Source: Lysinibacillus fusiformis (lineage in GTDB: Bacteria; Bacillota; Bacilli; Bacillales_A; Planococcaceae). Taken from it: a stretch of DNA of 64,000 nucleotides. The notes under the pieces are model-generated. The model was not told the origin of the DNA and ran no database searches. It worked only from the letters and a program-made list of their open reading frames with translations. The stretch covers positions 1,178,001 through 1,242,000 of the forward strand of contig NZ_CP041696.1 of NCBI RefSeq assembly GCF_007362955.1, written 5' to 3'. This document shows positions 35,765 to 44,676 of this stretch, in pieces; position 1 is the first letter of the stretch; the number at the start of each line of letters is the position of its first letter. Position numbers and translations under genes: made by a program.

Positions 35765-36136
35765 GTGGTCATTATGAAAGATAATTATTTTTCTTCCGTA
35801 GCAAGCTTCATACAGAAATTACAAGTAGATTTCCATCATTTTAATTTACAACGTTGTGATGAAAAGACCCTTTATATTACTGTTTTACTGAAATACCGTG
35901 CTCAACAAGTTCTCTGTGATTTTATTTATATTATGGATCAACAAGAGGTTTACGGTGCTATCTCTATCAACGAACATTATGCAAATGCAAAAAAATTCAT
36001 TCAACAGCATTTTCACCACACCCTACGATACTCTGATGAATTACTATTAGCTAAAAACTTTATGGACACAACGTTCTTTAAAAAAAGCGTCCGACAATTT
36101 GCGAAGCAATATCCAAAGTTTATACGAGAGCTATAA
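35765..36136 (+). CDS. Hypothetical protein
   Basis: 123 residues from GTG 35765, nine nt after AAAGGTGG; an ATG follows three codons later and a GTG/TTG cluster precedes. It is soluble, rich in aromatic and histidine residues (FHHFNLQRC, QQHFHHTLRY), and carries a conserved-looking basic C-terminus (KKSVRQFAKQYPKFIREL). No family is recognised. It stands alone between hemZ and a secreted-protein gene on the opposite strand. Confidence 0.65.
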   Translation: MVIMKDNYFSSVASFIQKLQVDFHHFNLQRCDEKTLYITVLLKYRAQQVLCDFIYIMDQQEVYGAISINEHYANAKKFIQQHFHHTLRYSDELLLAKNFMDTTFFKKSVRQFAKQYPKFIREL

Positions 36137-36197
36137 AAAACCATACAACATCTGGAACTTTTTTTGTAAATCACTCGATTTTCCCCGAAAAAAAATT

Positions 36198-36234
36198 AAA
36201 AGCACACTACTAAACTTAATTAGTAATGTGCTTT
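36198..36234 (-). terminator. Terminator of the secreted protein gene
   Basis: AAAGCACATTACTAA pairs with TTAGTAGTGTGCTTT on the minus strand, followed by a long T-run. Confidence 0.75.
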
Positions 36235-36347
36235 GACTCAAATATTGAACGCTAATAGTCGTTATGCTATCTTGCATACTTTCAGCTATAACACTAAATA
36301 ATCATTCTGTACTTAATTCTCGAAAACATCTTAAGCAAGGATATAAA

Positions 36348-37277
36348 TTATTTTAAATAATTCTCTACAAATTCAACAGGTACATATGTTTTTTGAGCTT
36401 CTAACAATGCTGGTGCTGCTTCTAAAGGACGTAACGCTTTATTTAAACCAAACATTTTTTCTCCACGCGTAATTGTGTACGATAAATTGCCTTTCGAGAC
36501 AATTGCACCTTTCCCTGTAGACTCCACTGTATAGCCAAGCTTTTCTGCAATCATTCGTAATGGAACCATTTTCGTTCCATCTACTTCATAATGATCAGTC
36601 GCTATTATTTCTTCAATTTCTGCCTCAACGTTTGTCGTTTCTGTAGCGTTTTGTGTCTCATTATCAAGCACAATTACCTTCGAAGGCGTTGTTTGAGCCG
36701 GGATACTTTTTGTTGTAACTGTATAGAAAACAACTAAATGTTTTTCTGCTATTTCTTTCTCTGTTACCTTCTCTCCATTGAGGTTCAAAAGCTCAGTATT
36801 TTCACCGATATTTAATCTTAAAATATCGTAAGTATTTGTTAAATCTTCAAAGAAATAATCGACTTCAACAAATCCTGCTGTCTCTGTTTCAACTATTACA
36901 ACATCCGGATTCAGTTGTGGTGGATAAATAGCTTTTTGCGGCTTATTTGCAAATGTGTAAGCCACTATTTTATCGCCTTTTTTAAGCTCCACTTTTTTAC
37001 CTGTATTATCAAAAATAAGTGTTTCTTTTGTTACCTCAAGAATATTTGATTGTTCCCCGTCTTTTATCGTGTAATATGTAATGTTTTCTGCAACATTCAC
37101 ATGATCAACTGTTCCATACGTGTTGTTGAAAATGTGGACTGGATCAATTTGAATTTGTGGAACTTGCTGGTCTACTTTTGTCGAATTACTTTCATTTGCT
37201 GAAGCAACTGGTGTTACTGCTACGCTTCCAAATAATAATGCCGTCATAGCTACGGGTACAATTTTTTTCATTTTCAT
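36348..37277 (-). CDS. Secreted protein with copper amine oxidase N-terminal domain
   Basis: 309 residues. A typical signal peptide (MKMKKIVPVAMTALLFGSVA, cleavage after ASA near residue 27) is followed by a beta-rich middle region. The C-terminal Cu_amine_oxidN1-type domain (about 235-309) contains VDGTKMVPLRMIAEKLGY and a matching second half ending YVPVEFVENYL. Such domains are common in Firmicute cell-wall or exported proteins, and they carry no catalytic function alone. AGGAGAG precedes ATG 37277; ATG 37271 is also possible. Confidence 0.8.
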   Translation of the reverse strand: MKMKKIVPVAMTALLFGSVAVTPVASANESNSTKVDQQVPQIQIDPVHIFNNTYGTVDHVNVAENITYYTIKDGEQSNILEVTKETLIFDNTGKKVELKKGDKIVAYTFANKPQKAIYPPQLNPDVVIVETETAGFVEVDYFFEDLTNTYDILRLNIGENTELLNLNGEKVTEKEIAEKHLVVFYTVTTKSIPAQTTPSKVIVLDNETQNATETTNVEAEIEEIIATDHYEVDGTKMVPLRMIAEKLGYTVESTGKGAIVSKGNLSYTITRGEKMFGLNKALRPLEAAPALLEAQKTYVPVEFVENYLK

Positions 37278-37496
37278 AAAAATCTCTCCTCATCTTAAAG
37301 TTCATGGAAGTAGTAGCTTCAAATAGGAAAAAGTTACAGCTAATACAGGAAAATTTATGATGAAAAGGGCAAAAAAACAATTCCCCCAGATAAATGCATT
37401 TTTGTAGGTGCATGCACGTAAAAAGGAGCCCACTCACATTTTGAGAAGTCTCCGATTACTTTTAAAGTATAAGGGTCTGGGTCTGGGTCTGGCATT

Positions 37497-38159
37497 TTAT
37501 TCACTAACTATTTCACTCAACCCTGTAATATCAATGCCTTTTAAAGCTTGCGTTGCCAGTCGATCTGCTTCTGAATTTTCTTTTCTCGATACTGGCTTGT
37601 ACTCCGGCTGGATACTAAGTTCATTTAACTTTGCGTCAATTTTATCTGCCCAATTTGCTAGGTCTTTTTCTAGTGCTGGCCATTCTCCACTTAGTTGATT
37701 GATCACAACTTGGGAATCACCCACAAAGCAAATCGGTAGATGATGGACATTTAATAATTCTAGCTCCACTAAACCTAAATAAAGAGCTGCATATTCTGCC
37801 TCATTATTTGACTTGAGTTCAGTGGAAAAGGCATTTCTTCTTAACCTGTACGGCTTACCATTCTGTTCGTAATAAATGACACACCCTAAACCTGACTGTT
37901 TTGTTGTACGGTCAAAACCTCCATCAAAATAAACCGTAATATTATGTGGCTCCGTATCAACTTCTTTTAAGTATGCCTTAAGCTCCTTAAACGACCAGTT
38001 TGTATCTTGACGATCTATAAATTGTAGTGACTTTACACGACCTGTACGCTCCATATCCTCTGCTAATAATAAGGCTTGTGCTGCTGGCATTTCATCAGAG
38101 TGCAAAATTGTCCCTGCACCCTTTGGCGTTTTATAGACCCATTCAATTGATACATGCAT
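37497..38159 (-). CDS. RNase H-like (RVT_3) protein
   Basis: 220 residues from ATG 38159 (GGAGGG upstream). The N-terminal 75 residues form a caulimovirus-viroplasmin-like or unknown lead-in. The RNase H fold has the acidic catalytic set: D in YFDGGFD (about 91), E in SNNEAEYAALYLG (about 131), D in FVGDSQVVINQL (about 157) and D in SEADRLATQAL (about 205). It probably hydrolyses RNA in RNA-DNA hybrids, like the YpeP-type proteins of Bacillus. Three GGGTCT repeats lie just after the stop. Confidence 0.8.
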   Translation of the reverse strand: MHVSIEWVYKTPKGAGTILHSDEMPAAQALLLAEDMERTGRVKSLQFIDRQDTNWSFKELKAYLKEVDTEPHNITVYFDGGFDRTTKQSGLGCVIYYEQNGKPYRLRRNAFSTELKSNNEAEYAALYLGLVELELLNVHHLPICFVGDSQVVINQLSGEWPALEKDLANWADKIDAKLNELSIQPEYKPVSRKENSEADRLATQALKGIDITGLSEIVSE

Positions 38160-38198
38160 GACATTCCCTCCACTATTGTGATAACTAACTACTACCAT

Positions 38199-38544
38199 TC
38201 ATGTGACTACCTTTGCTACATTCACATTTTTTTATAACGTCAAAGATCAGACCAACTATTAACGATCAGTAAAAATGCAACTCTGATTTGAACTGTCCTT
38301 ACTACTAATATAAAGTTAAAACGTGCCTCAATTTACTGAGACACGTTTTATCTACTTACCTGTTATATGTGCAAATATCCGTATAATTATTCCTATAGAG
38401 GCCATTTAGCTAACTGCGAAGTTAAAACGGCTTCGCTGATAGGTTTCACACTAACGCCGGTTGAATCATAACATCCGCCGGCTGGACTCTCTTTATCACC
38501 AGTAGAGCCATTACTTCCACAGGTAGGAATACAAGCTCGTTACC
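38199..38544. other. Intergenic region with terminator
   Basis: 346 nt. AAAACGTG...CACGTTTT (38318-38349, with CTCA/TGAG inner pairs) is a terminator usable by yheA on the minus strand. The rest (38400-38540) is unusually GC-balanced, including CGCCGG/CCGGC repeats near 38456-38482, but has no supportable gene. Confidence 0.6.
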
Positions 38545-38892
38545 TTATTGAATGTCTTCATACAATGTCTGTATTGGTTTCAATAAAATGCGGTTTACCT
38601 CTTCGATAACCTTGCTTACCTTCATCTCTGCCTCAAGCATAGCGGAGATTTTCTCATTTTGTTGTGCAAGCTGTGCCGCTTTTTGCGCATAGACAAGCTC
38701 ATCTTCCAGTAAATCCTCACCAGCTAATTGCTTTTTCTGTAATTCAATTTGAATCTTACGGAAGTTTTTAAATACATTTAATGCTTCTTCATCTGCCTTC
38801 ACAACTTCTACAGCTTCTTTTAGAGTCTCAAATTCAGCTGTCTTACGGAAAGCCCCCTCTAAGGCATTAATTTCATTGTAAATATTAGTCAT
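38545..38892 (-). CDS. yheA: YheA (UPF0342) protein
   Basis: 115 residues from ATG 38892, nine nt after AAGGGG; the ATG two codons earlier is too close. An all-helical YlbF/YmcA-like protein (about 117 aa in B. subtilis): INALEGAFRKTAEFETLKEA, VKADEEALNVFKNFRKIQIE and KPIQTLYED. The family is related to the YlbF-YmcA-YaaT proteins involved in RNA processing, but YheA's own role is unknown. Sixteen nt after yheB, in the same operon, as in Bacillus. Confidence 0.92.
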   Translation of the reverse strand: MTNIYNEINALEGAFRKTAEFETLKEAVEVVKADEEALNVFKNFRKIQIELQKKQLAGEDLLEDELVYAQKAAQLAQQNEKISAMLEAEMKVSKVIEEVNRILLKPIQTLYEDIQ

Positions 38893-38908
38893 CAACATAA
38901 TCCCCTTT

Positions 38909-40051
38909 TTAAATAAGATAGACAATTAAACCTTGCACAATCCCAATTAAGCCACCAAGTACTGCACCAAGAACGGTAATCATTTTAAATTCTCGCTTTG
39001 AAATACCTAAAACAAGCTCTTCTAGCTTAGATACAGGGAAAGTATCTACTTGCTCACGGACAACTTCCTGTAAGTTTAAACGTTTCAGCACATCTTCTAA
39101 TTTGTCTTCAGCCTGAATAAATGCTTTTTCGATGAAACGTGGAACAACATTTTCTTTCATCCATGAACTACCATTAGGCCAATAATACGATATTGGATGA
39201 TTTAAGCGTTCTGCTACTGCTAATTGCTCTTTTACATAACTTTGTAAATTCGCTAAAATCGGCTCAAAATTAATATCCTCTAGATAATCCATAGCTGGAC
39301 GATCCTTTAGTTTTTCCCATTCCTGCATGAAAATTTTAGTTAGCAGCGAATTCGTTCCTGGAGCCTGTAAAAATTTCACAAGTTCACGTTGGACTTTGCC
39401 TACTAGTGATGAGGAATCCCCCAAAAACATATTAATCATGCCACCTAGAGATCCTTTAGAAGATAAGAAGTCATCGATCATTGCCTTTATGGTCAATTCT
39501 CCTTCTGCAGATAAAAAATAATCCTCGCCTTTTTCTAAAATATGTCCAACCGCTACTGGAATTTTTGCATCAATGGTATTTTGAATGTCCGCTGATAACA
39601 GTGTACGAATAGACCTCGTTGATAATGTATTCTTTATGGATTCAAATTGTCCCGCAACAATTGTCTCTACTTTCTGTTCAATTGTTGCTGGCATGTTTGA
39701 AAACCCAGCTAAATTCAACCAATCCTGAATCGATTTATCATCTGTAAATATGGTTTCTTCTACTTTTGACTGGACAAACTGTTCTACCTTGTCCTGAATA
39801 TCTTTCGAGAAAAATTTTTTTCTAAAGGTTTCAGGCGTTAATAAATAATTTACAACCGTTAATCCAAGCTGTTTTGCTAATTCATCACGTCTTTTCGGAA
39901 TAAGACCTGGTGTAAATGGCACACGCCAATTTTTAATATATATAGCTTCATGTGGTCGAAACAGCATTTTTATAGCTAGATGATTCGTTACGCCACCAAT
40001 TGCTGCCCCAATGATTGCCATAAATAATAATGTAACTAATAAATTGTCCAT
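38909..40051 (-). CDS. yheB: YheB-like DUF445 membrane protein
   Basis: 380 residues (B. subtilis YheB 377). Membrane segments sit at both ends (about 5-27 and 355-378), with a long amphipathic helical body between. The start carries the family sequence GGVTNHLAIKMLFRPHEA, then GLIPKRRDELAKQLG. DUF445 proteins are membrane-anchored, of unknown biochemical role, and are found in spore formers. ATG 40051 lies six nt after GAGAGG. Operon with yheA. Confidence 0.92.
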   Translation of the reverse strand: MDNLLVTLLFMAIIGAAIGGVTNHLAIKMLFRPHEAIYIKNWRVPFTPGLIPKRRDELAKQLGLTVVNYLLTPETFRKKFFSKDIQDKVEQFVQSKVEETIFTDDKSIQDWLNLAGFSNMPATIEQKVETIVAGQFESIKNTLSTRSIRTLLSADIQNTIDAKIPVAVGHILEKGEDYFLSAEGELTIKAMIDDFLSSKGSLGGMINMFLGDSSSLVGKVQRELVKFLQAPGTNSLLTKIFMQEWEKLKDRPAMDYLEDINFEPILANLQSYVKEQLAVAERLNHPISYYWPNGSSWMKENVVPRFIEKAFIQAEDKLEDVLKRLNLQEVVREQVDTFPVSKLEELVLGISKREFKMITVLGAVLGGLIGIVQGLIVYLI

Positions 40052-40226
40052 TAGCATCCTCTCATTTCAATCGTATTCACTTTGGCGTAATTTGTCGCCT
40101 TCTGCACTCATTATAGCAGAGCAATGAAATTCCACGAAAGAAATACCTCCATAAAAGTGAATAGTTGCAAAATAGCCACTATCCTTGAATAATGATAACT
40201 AAATACAGATGGAAATGAGGATGTCT

Positions 40227-40430
40227 ATGATTCAGCATTTTAGCTTTAAGCCTCTTTATGAAAACACACAGCTCCCAGGCTGGGCAATTTCGTTCTTCTA
40301 TCAACGAGAACGCTACGTTGCAGAGTATTTAAAAGATGGTGAAATCCAATGGATTGGACCTATACCACCAAACGAAGATGATATTAAAAAAATGATTCAT
40401 GAGCTAATGCTTTACCATGTTTATGATTAA
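40227..40430 (+). CDS. yheE: YheE-like small protein (DUF5342)
   Basis: 67 residues from ATG 40227, six nt after AATGAGG. The sequence MIQHFSFKPLYEN at the N-terminus, WIGPIPPNE and the C-terminal HELMLYHVYD match B. subtilis YheE. Divergent from yheB as in Bacillus. Function unknown; a possible phosphatidylinositol- or spore-related role has not been demonstrated. Confidence 0.85.
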   Translation: MIQHFSFKPLYENTQLPGWAISFFYQRERYVAEYLKDGEIQWIGPIPPNEDDIKKMIHELMLYHVYD

Positions 40431-40601
40431 TAAAACAACGTTTATTTGCTCTTATACCTTTTGAGCATGGATAAATTTTACTATTAATTAGAGTCTAATT
40501 TTGCAAATATTGCTTATTTATATTGATATTCCTGTATAATTCTTATACATTTATAAAATAAGGTTATTCTTAAAATGTTTTTTATGCAGGAGGTTATTTT
40601 A

Positions 40602-41021
40602 ATGAGTAAAGTCACACTTTCAGATGACTTAAACAGTTATAATTCAAAAGTATTAATACGTGCAAAGGTAAAGGAACTTTTTTCTGAATTTTCCGCTAAA
40701 ATTTTCGAATTAGCCAATGAGGTTGGTACTGTCGATAGTAAAAATTTTGAGACTCTCACTGGTTTTAGTAGTAATTTTTATAATGAATACTGCAGTCAAT
40801 TAAAAGCTTTCTTTGAATCATCTACTAGCACGTTCATGGGAAAACGTTCGAGAAAGAATATGTATTTAACATATAATGGGGTTAACTATGTTTTAACGCA
40901 ACAAGGACTTACAGAAAAAGCGCCTATCTCAATCTCTACGTTTTCAGGAGTGATTCCTTTAAAAGAAACAGTACACGATGTGGAAAAGGCTTGTCTTAAA
41001 TTACGTTTTCAGCAACAATAA
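40602..41021 (+). CDS. Hypothetical protein
   Basis: 139 residues from ATG 40602 with the very strong ribosome site GCAGGAGG. A soluble, helical N-terminal half (KVKELFSEFSAKIFELANEV) and a mixed C-terminal half (MYLTYNGVNYVLTQQG). No family is recognised. Monocistronic with its own terminator. TATAAT (40534-40539) about 60 nt upstream could be its -10. Confidence 0.65.
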   Translation: MSKVTLSDDLNSYNSKVLIRAKVKELFSEFSAKIFELANEVGTVDSKNFETLTGFSSNFYNEYCSQLKAFFESSTSTFMGKRSRKNMYLTYNGVNYVLTQQGLTEKAPISISTFSGVIPLKETVHDVEKACLKLRFQQQ

Positions 41022-41072
41022 AATCGTTTATAAGTAAAATACGTAGGAACGCTATGCTCCGCTTTCAGCCAG

Positions 41073-41108
41073 AAAAAGAGGTTATCTCAGATGAGACAAC
41101 CTCTTTTT
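41073..41108 (+). terminator. Intrinsic terminator
   Basis: AAAAAGAGGTT pairs with AACCTCTTTTT, with an inner TCTC/GAGA helix; ends in five T. Confidence 0.88.
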
Positions 41109-41413
41109 GTTGCATATTGAAAATAATTCATTTAAAAAAATCCGCAAGTAAAGCACTCTTGAGATTTTTGACGTGTCGTTTTATATGAGATGCAAATGCT
41201 TCTTTCTCTAAACAAACTATATCCTTGCTCCATTTAAAGTTAGCATATTGCATTTTGATTTTCAATCATTTGCCGTTTGAAATATTTGTTTTTTTTATTG
41301 AATGATCTTCATCAATTCCATCGAAAAAGTGGTTGTCAATATTTGTGTTTTGCTACTAAATAATTTATGATTGAAACATCCAACAATTTTTTAAATCATA
41401 GGAGGTGTACACT
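41109..41413. other. Intergenic region upstream of the exporter gene
   Basis: About 305 nt, AT-rich. No gene; it must contain the promoter of the mpfA-like gene and a leader with an AGGAGGTG ribosome site at 41399-41406. Confidence 0.5.
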
Positions 41414-41485
41414 TTGTTTACTTCCCTCATTTGGGCGGGAACAAAGGAATTATTTGGACGGAGACATATTGGAAATAACCATTAG
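41414..41485 (+). CDS. Possible leader peptide overlapping the mpfA-like start
   Basis: TTG 41414 lies eight nt after the best ribosome site in the region (AGGAGGTG) and opens a 23-codon frame (MFTSLIWAGTK...HIGNNH) that stops with TAG at 41483. The stop lies past the exporter's probable TTG start (41469), so the frames overlap by 17 nt. Could be a coupling or regulatory leader peptide, or the 5' end of a frameshifted gene. Not recognised. Confidence 0.4.
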   Translation: MFTSLIWAGTKELFGRRHIGNNH

Positions 41486-42812
41486 GTTGGCGGCATTCGC
41501 CCTACTAATCATAATGACAGGATTTTTTGTTGCAACAGAGTTTGCTATCGTTAAAGTGAGAGCGACCCGGATAGATCAATTGCTTGCAGAAGGACATAAA
41601 AAAGCCAAAAATGCAAAACGGGTTATTTCAGATTTAGATGAATACTTATCTGCATGTCAGTTAGGTATTACCATCACTGCACTTGGTCTTGGTTGGCTTG
41701 GTGAACCTACATTTGAAATCATTTTACATCCAGTGTTTGAATTTTTAAATTTGAACGGTAGTATAACATCTATCCTTTCATTCATACTTGCATTCTCAAT
41801 TGTAACTTTTATGCATGTAGTTATTGGGGAATTGGCGCCAAAAACTTTAGCCATCCAAAAAGCAGAATTTGTCACATTAAACCTTTCTGGCGCATTAATT
41901 TTATTCCACAACATTACGTATCCCATCATTAAATTGTTAAACGGCTCAGCACGTGCGTTAACTGGAATGTTTGGGCTTAAGATGATGTCAGAATCAGAAG
42001 TGGCGCACACCGAAGAAGAGCTACGAATGATTTTGTCAGATAGCTTAAAGGGTGGAGAAATTAATAACTCAGAATATGAATATGTTAACAGTATTTTCGA
42101 GTTCTCAGATCGTCTTGCAAAAGAAATTATGGTACCACGTACTGAAATCGTCGGCATTGAAAAAGAACTGACGATTAAGGAAGTATTTGATTTAATGGGT
42201 GTAGAGCAATATACTCGTTACCCAATTATCGATGGTGATAAGGACCATATTATCGGTTTAGTAAACATGAAACATTTATTAACGGCCTACATTAAAGATC
42301 CTGCAAATGGTGACAAACCTGTGCTTGACTATATGCAGCCGATTATACGTGTTATGGAAACTACGCAAATCAACGAACTATTACTAAAAATACAACGAGA
42401 ACGTATTCATATGGCTATTTTAATGGATGAATATGGTGGAACATCAGGTTTAGTAACGATTGAAGATATTATCGAGGAAATTGTCGGAGATATCCAAGAT
42501 GAATTCGATGAAGATGAAATCCCGGAAGTACAAGAAATTGCTGAAAATCATTTTATTTTAGATGCAAAAATGCTACTAGAAAACGTTAATGATATGCTAG
42601 GTACTGACATAGAAGATGATGATATCGATACGATCGGTGGTTGGTTCATGACGAAACAATTTGATGCGGTTGAAGGTGATAGCATCGAGGTACAAGGCTA
42701 TGAATTCACAGCTAAAGAATTAGATGGGCACCATATACTATACTTAGAAGTTCTGAAATTACCTGAACTTGATTTAGCAAATGAAGTCGAAGAATTGAAA
42801 GACACTAAATAA
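41469..42812 (+). CDS. mpfA: MpfA/YhdP-like transporter-associated protein (DUF21-CBS-CorC)
   Basis: 447 residues from TTG 41469 (CGGAG six nt upstream; TTG 41454 is an alternative). A DUF21/CNNM membrane domain with three or four spans (about 1-185; SACQLGITITALGLGWLGE, HVVIGELAPKTLAIQKAE) is followed by two CBS domains (about 210-335; MVPRTEIV, MAILMDEYGGTSGLVTIEDIIEEI) and a CorC_HlyC C-terminal domain. It strongly resembles B. subtilis YhdP (MpfA), a magnesium exporter. Called hemolysin-family in many genomes, but there is no toxin evidence. Confidence 0.9.
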   Translation: MEITIRLAAFALLIIMTGFFVATEFAIVKVRATRIDQLLAEGHKKAKNAKRVISDLDEYLSACQLGITITALGLGWLGEPTFEIILHPVFEFLNLNGSITSILSFILAFSIVTFMHVVIGELAPKTLAIQKAEFVTLNLSGALILFHNITYPIIKLLNGSARALTGMFGLKMMSESEVAHTEEELRMILSDSLKGGEINNSEYEYVNSIFEFSDRLAKEIMVPRTEIVGIEKELTIKEVFDLMGVEQYTRYPIIDGDKDHIIGLVNMKHLLTAYIKDPANGDKPVLDYMQPIIRVMETTQINELLLKIQRERIHMAILMDEYGGTSGLVTIEDIIEEIVGDIQDEFDEDEIPEVQEIAENHFILDAKMLLENVNDMLGTDIEDDDIDTIGGWFMTKQFDAVEGDSIEVQGYEFTAKELDGHHILYLEVLKLPELDLANEVEELKDTK

Positions 42813-42821
42813 ACATGCTAT

Positions 42822-42853
42822 AACGACTCCCTTTCATATAAGGGGGTCGTTTT
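42822..42853 (+). terminator. Intrinsic terminator after the mpfA-like gene
   Basis: AACGACTCCCTT pairs with AAGGGGGTCGTT (one mismatch), T-rich after. Confidence 0.75.
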
Positions 42854-42887
42854 ATAATGCCCTAAAGTTTTGCGAGGAGGAAACAAA

Positions 42888-43796
42888 ATGGAGCTCTATA
42901 CAAATTTACGGCAAGGGGAAAAAGGTGCTTGGTTATCTATCGGTACCTACTTAATACTAAGTTCAACAAAGCTGACAATTGGTTATTTAGGGACATCTGA
43001 AGCATTAAAAGCCGATGGACTGAACAATACAACGGATATCATCGCCTCAATTGCTGTATTAATTGGCTTACGCATCGCGCAAAGACCACCTGATTCTAAT
43101 CACCAATACGGCCATTTACGCGCTGAAACCGTTGCATCCCTTGTTGCTTCATTCATTATGCTGGTTGTCGGCTTGCAGGTTCTTATCAATTCTTTAAAAA
43201 GTCTATGGGAGCCTAGTGGCACAACACCCTCTTTATTAACGGCCTATGTAGCAATTGGCAGTGCCGTTGTTATGTATGTCGTCTATCGCTATAATTTAGC
43301 CTTAGCAAAAAAAATTCGTAGTGCTGCTGTAAAAGCTGCCGCCTACGACAATCGCTCAGATGCTCTCGTTAGTATCGGCACAGCCATTGGTATTTTCGGC
43401 GCTATTTTTGGCTTTCCAATTATCGATACACTGACAGCATTAGTGGTTGCCTTTCTTATTATTAAGACAGCCGTGGAAATTTTTTGGGAAGCGGTTCAAA
43501 GCCTAACAGATGCCTTTAATATTGATGAAGTTGAAACATTGTCCGTATTAATACGCAATGTGGAGGGTGTTATTGATCTCTTGGATTTCAAAGGACGTGC
43601 ACATGGCAATATGTACTTTATCGATGTGACGGTCACTGTGAATCCTTATTTAAATGTTTTCGAAAGTCACCGTATTACAGAAGAAATCGAACATACCGTG
43701 ATGCGCGAAAATCCATTTTGCCAGGTGCTCGTGCATATTGAACCACATATTGAGCAAATTCCTCCAACAAGTGAAAACAAGTCTCCTACCGAATGA
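42888..43796 (+). CDS. Cation diffusion facilitator, probable Mn(II) exporter
   Basis: 302 residues from ATG 42888 (GAGGAGG upstream). Six membrane spans in about residues 10-205, then a cytoplasmic metal-binding domain (about 210-290; HGNMYFIDVTVTV). The transport-site motif in span 2 is DGLNNTTD and that in span 5 is DNRSD, that is D-x3-D in both, as in Mn-type CDFs. Zinc CDFs have H-x3-D in span 5. This suggests a MneS/MneP-like manganese efflux pump. It follows an MpfA-like Mg exporter, so the pair may deal with divalent metal excess. Confidence 0.82.
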   Translation: MELYTNLRQGEKGAWLSIGTYLILSSTKLTIGYLGTSEALKADGLNNTTDIIASIAVLIGLRIAQRPPDSNHQYGHLRAETVASLVASFIMLVVGLQVLINSLKSLWEPSGTTPSLLTAYVAIGSAVVMYVVYRYNLALAKKIRSAAVKAAAYDNRSDALVSIGTAIGIFGAIFGFPIIDTLTALVVAFLIIKTAVEIFWEAVQSLTDAFNIDEVETLSVLIRNVEGVIDLLDFKGRAHGNMYFIDVTVTVNPYLNVFESHRITEEIEHTVMRENPFCQVLVHIEPHIEQIPPTSENKSPTE

Positions 43797-43817
43797 CGGG
43801 TGAGAGACTTGTTTTTA
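43776..43817 (+). terminator. Terminator after the CDF gene
   Basis: AAAACAAGTCTC pairs with GAGAGACTTGTTTT; the left arm lies in the last codons of the gene. Confidence 0.7.
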
Positions 43818-43847
43818 AATCGGTATACGATATTTATAATCAAATAT

Positions 43848-44591
43848 TTACTTAATCGCAATATAGATATCAACTTGTGCTTCATGAGGATTAGCGCATC
43901 GTTCATCATACTTTTCGAAATCACCCGTATAAGTTCTCTCCACCTCTGAATTAGCAAACCATGCCCAAATGTCTTGCCATGCTTTAATGACAACCTCAGT
44001 AATTGGACCTTTTTCCGATGTAAAGACAAGATATTTTGCAGCTGGTACTAACTTTGCCACCATGCCTTCAGGGACTTCATCGATTGCCGATACTGCCATT
44101 CCAAGCGTCAATGAATATTGCCCATTCACATCACTCTCATAGTCAGCATACAAACCATATGTGACTGCTCCGTTCACTTGATTTGATATTTGCTGCGCGA
44201 CATTTTGTTCATAAAATGCAGACCATAATTGTGGTATCTTTGCTTGTGATGTACGCTCATTCGCATTACTTGTTCTTGCTGTAACCCCTACCACCTTAAA
44301 AGAGTCTTTCTCAATGACAACCGGCTCAATGCTTTCACCCTTTCTCCATCTCTTTAAACTTGGTAAAAAGGAAGTTAACATTTGGCGTGCTTCAGCTTCA
44401 GCCATTCCTTCTTCCTTTAAATGGGGTACACCTATTTCAATCATTTCTTGAACTGTCAGATCAGGCTGCTTAAATTCACCTTCTCCATAACAATATGTAC
44501 AATACTCTTGACTCACTTGTCCTTCTTTTTCAGTACCTAATAGTGCCTCATCCACTAACGGCATTCCACAACTTTGACAATAACTTTGCAT
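43848..44591 (-). CDS. Zinc-ribbon plus GyrI-like effector-binding domain protein
   Basis: 247 residues from ATG 44591 (GGTGG eight nt upstream). The N-terminal zinc ribbon has CQSCGMPL (about 5-12) and CTYC (about 31-34), a form annotated as putative zinc-ribbon. The C-terminal half (about 100-245) is the GyrI-like/AraC effector-binding fold (VVGVTARTSNANE, YGLYADYESDVNGQYSLTLGM, YLVFTSEKGP). It may bind small cationic or aromatic compounds. It follows the WYL regulator gene in the same orientation with an 85-nt gap, so it could be a co-regulated sensor. Confidence 0.8.
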   Translation of the reverse strand: MQSYCQSCGMPLVDEALLGTEKEGQVSQEYCTYCYGEGEFKQPDLTVQEMIEIGVPHLKEEGMAEAEARQMLTSFLPSLKRWRKGESIEPVVIEKDSFKVVGVTARTSNANERTSQAKIPQLWSAFYEQNVAQQISNQVNGAVTYGLYADYESDVNGQYSLTLGMAVSAIDEVPEGMVAKLVPAAKYLVFTSEKGPITEVVIKAWQDIWAWFANSEVERTYTGDFEKYDERCANPHEAQVDIYIAIK

Positions 44592-44676
44592 GTTTACATC
44601 CACCCTTCGTCTATTTGTATTCACTTTAACAAACCAAACATGACATCTGTATGTCATCTATTAAAAGCAAAATAAA

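Noticed and set aside
41367..41468. N-terminal extension of the MpfA-like protein
   Set aside because: The extra residues are unlike the family and cross another frame's ribosome site; the TTG at 41469 matches the YhdP N-terminus.
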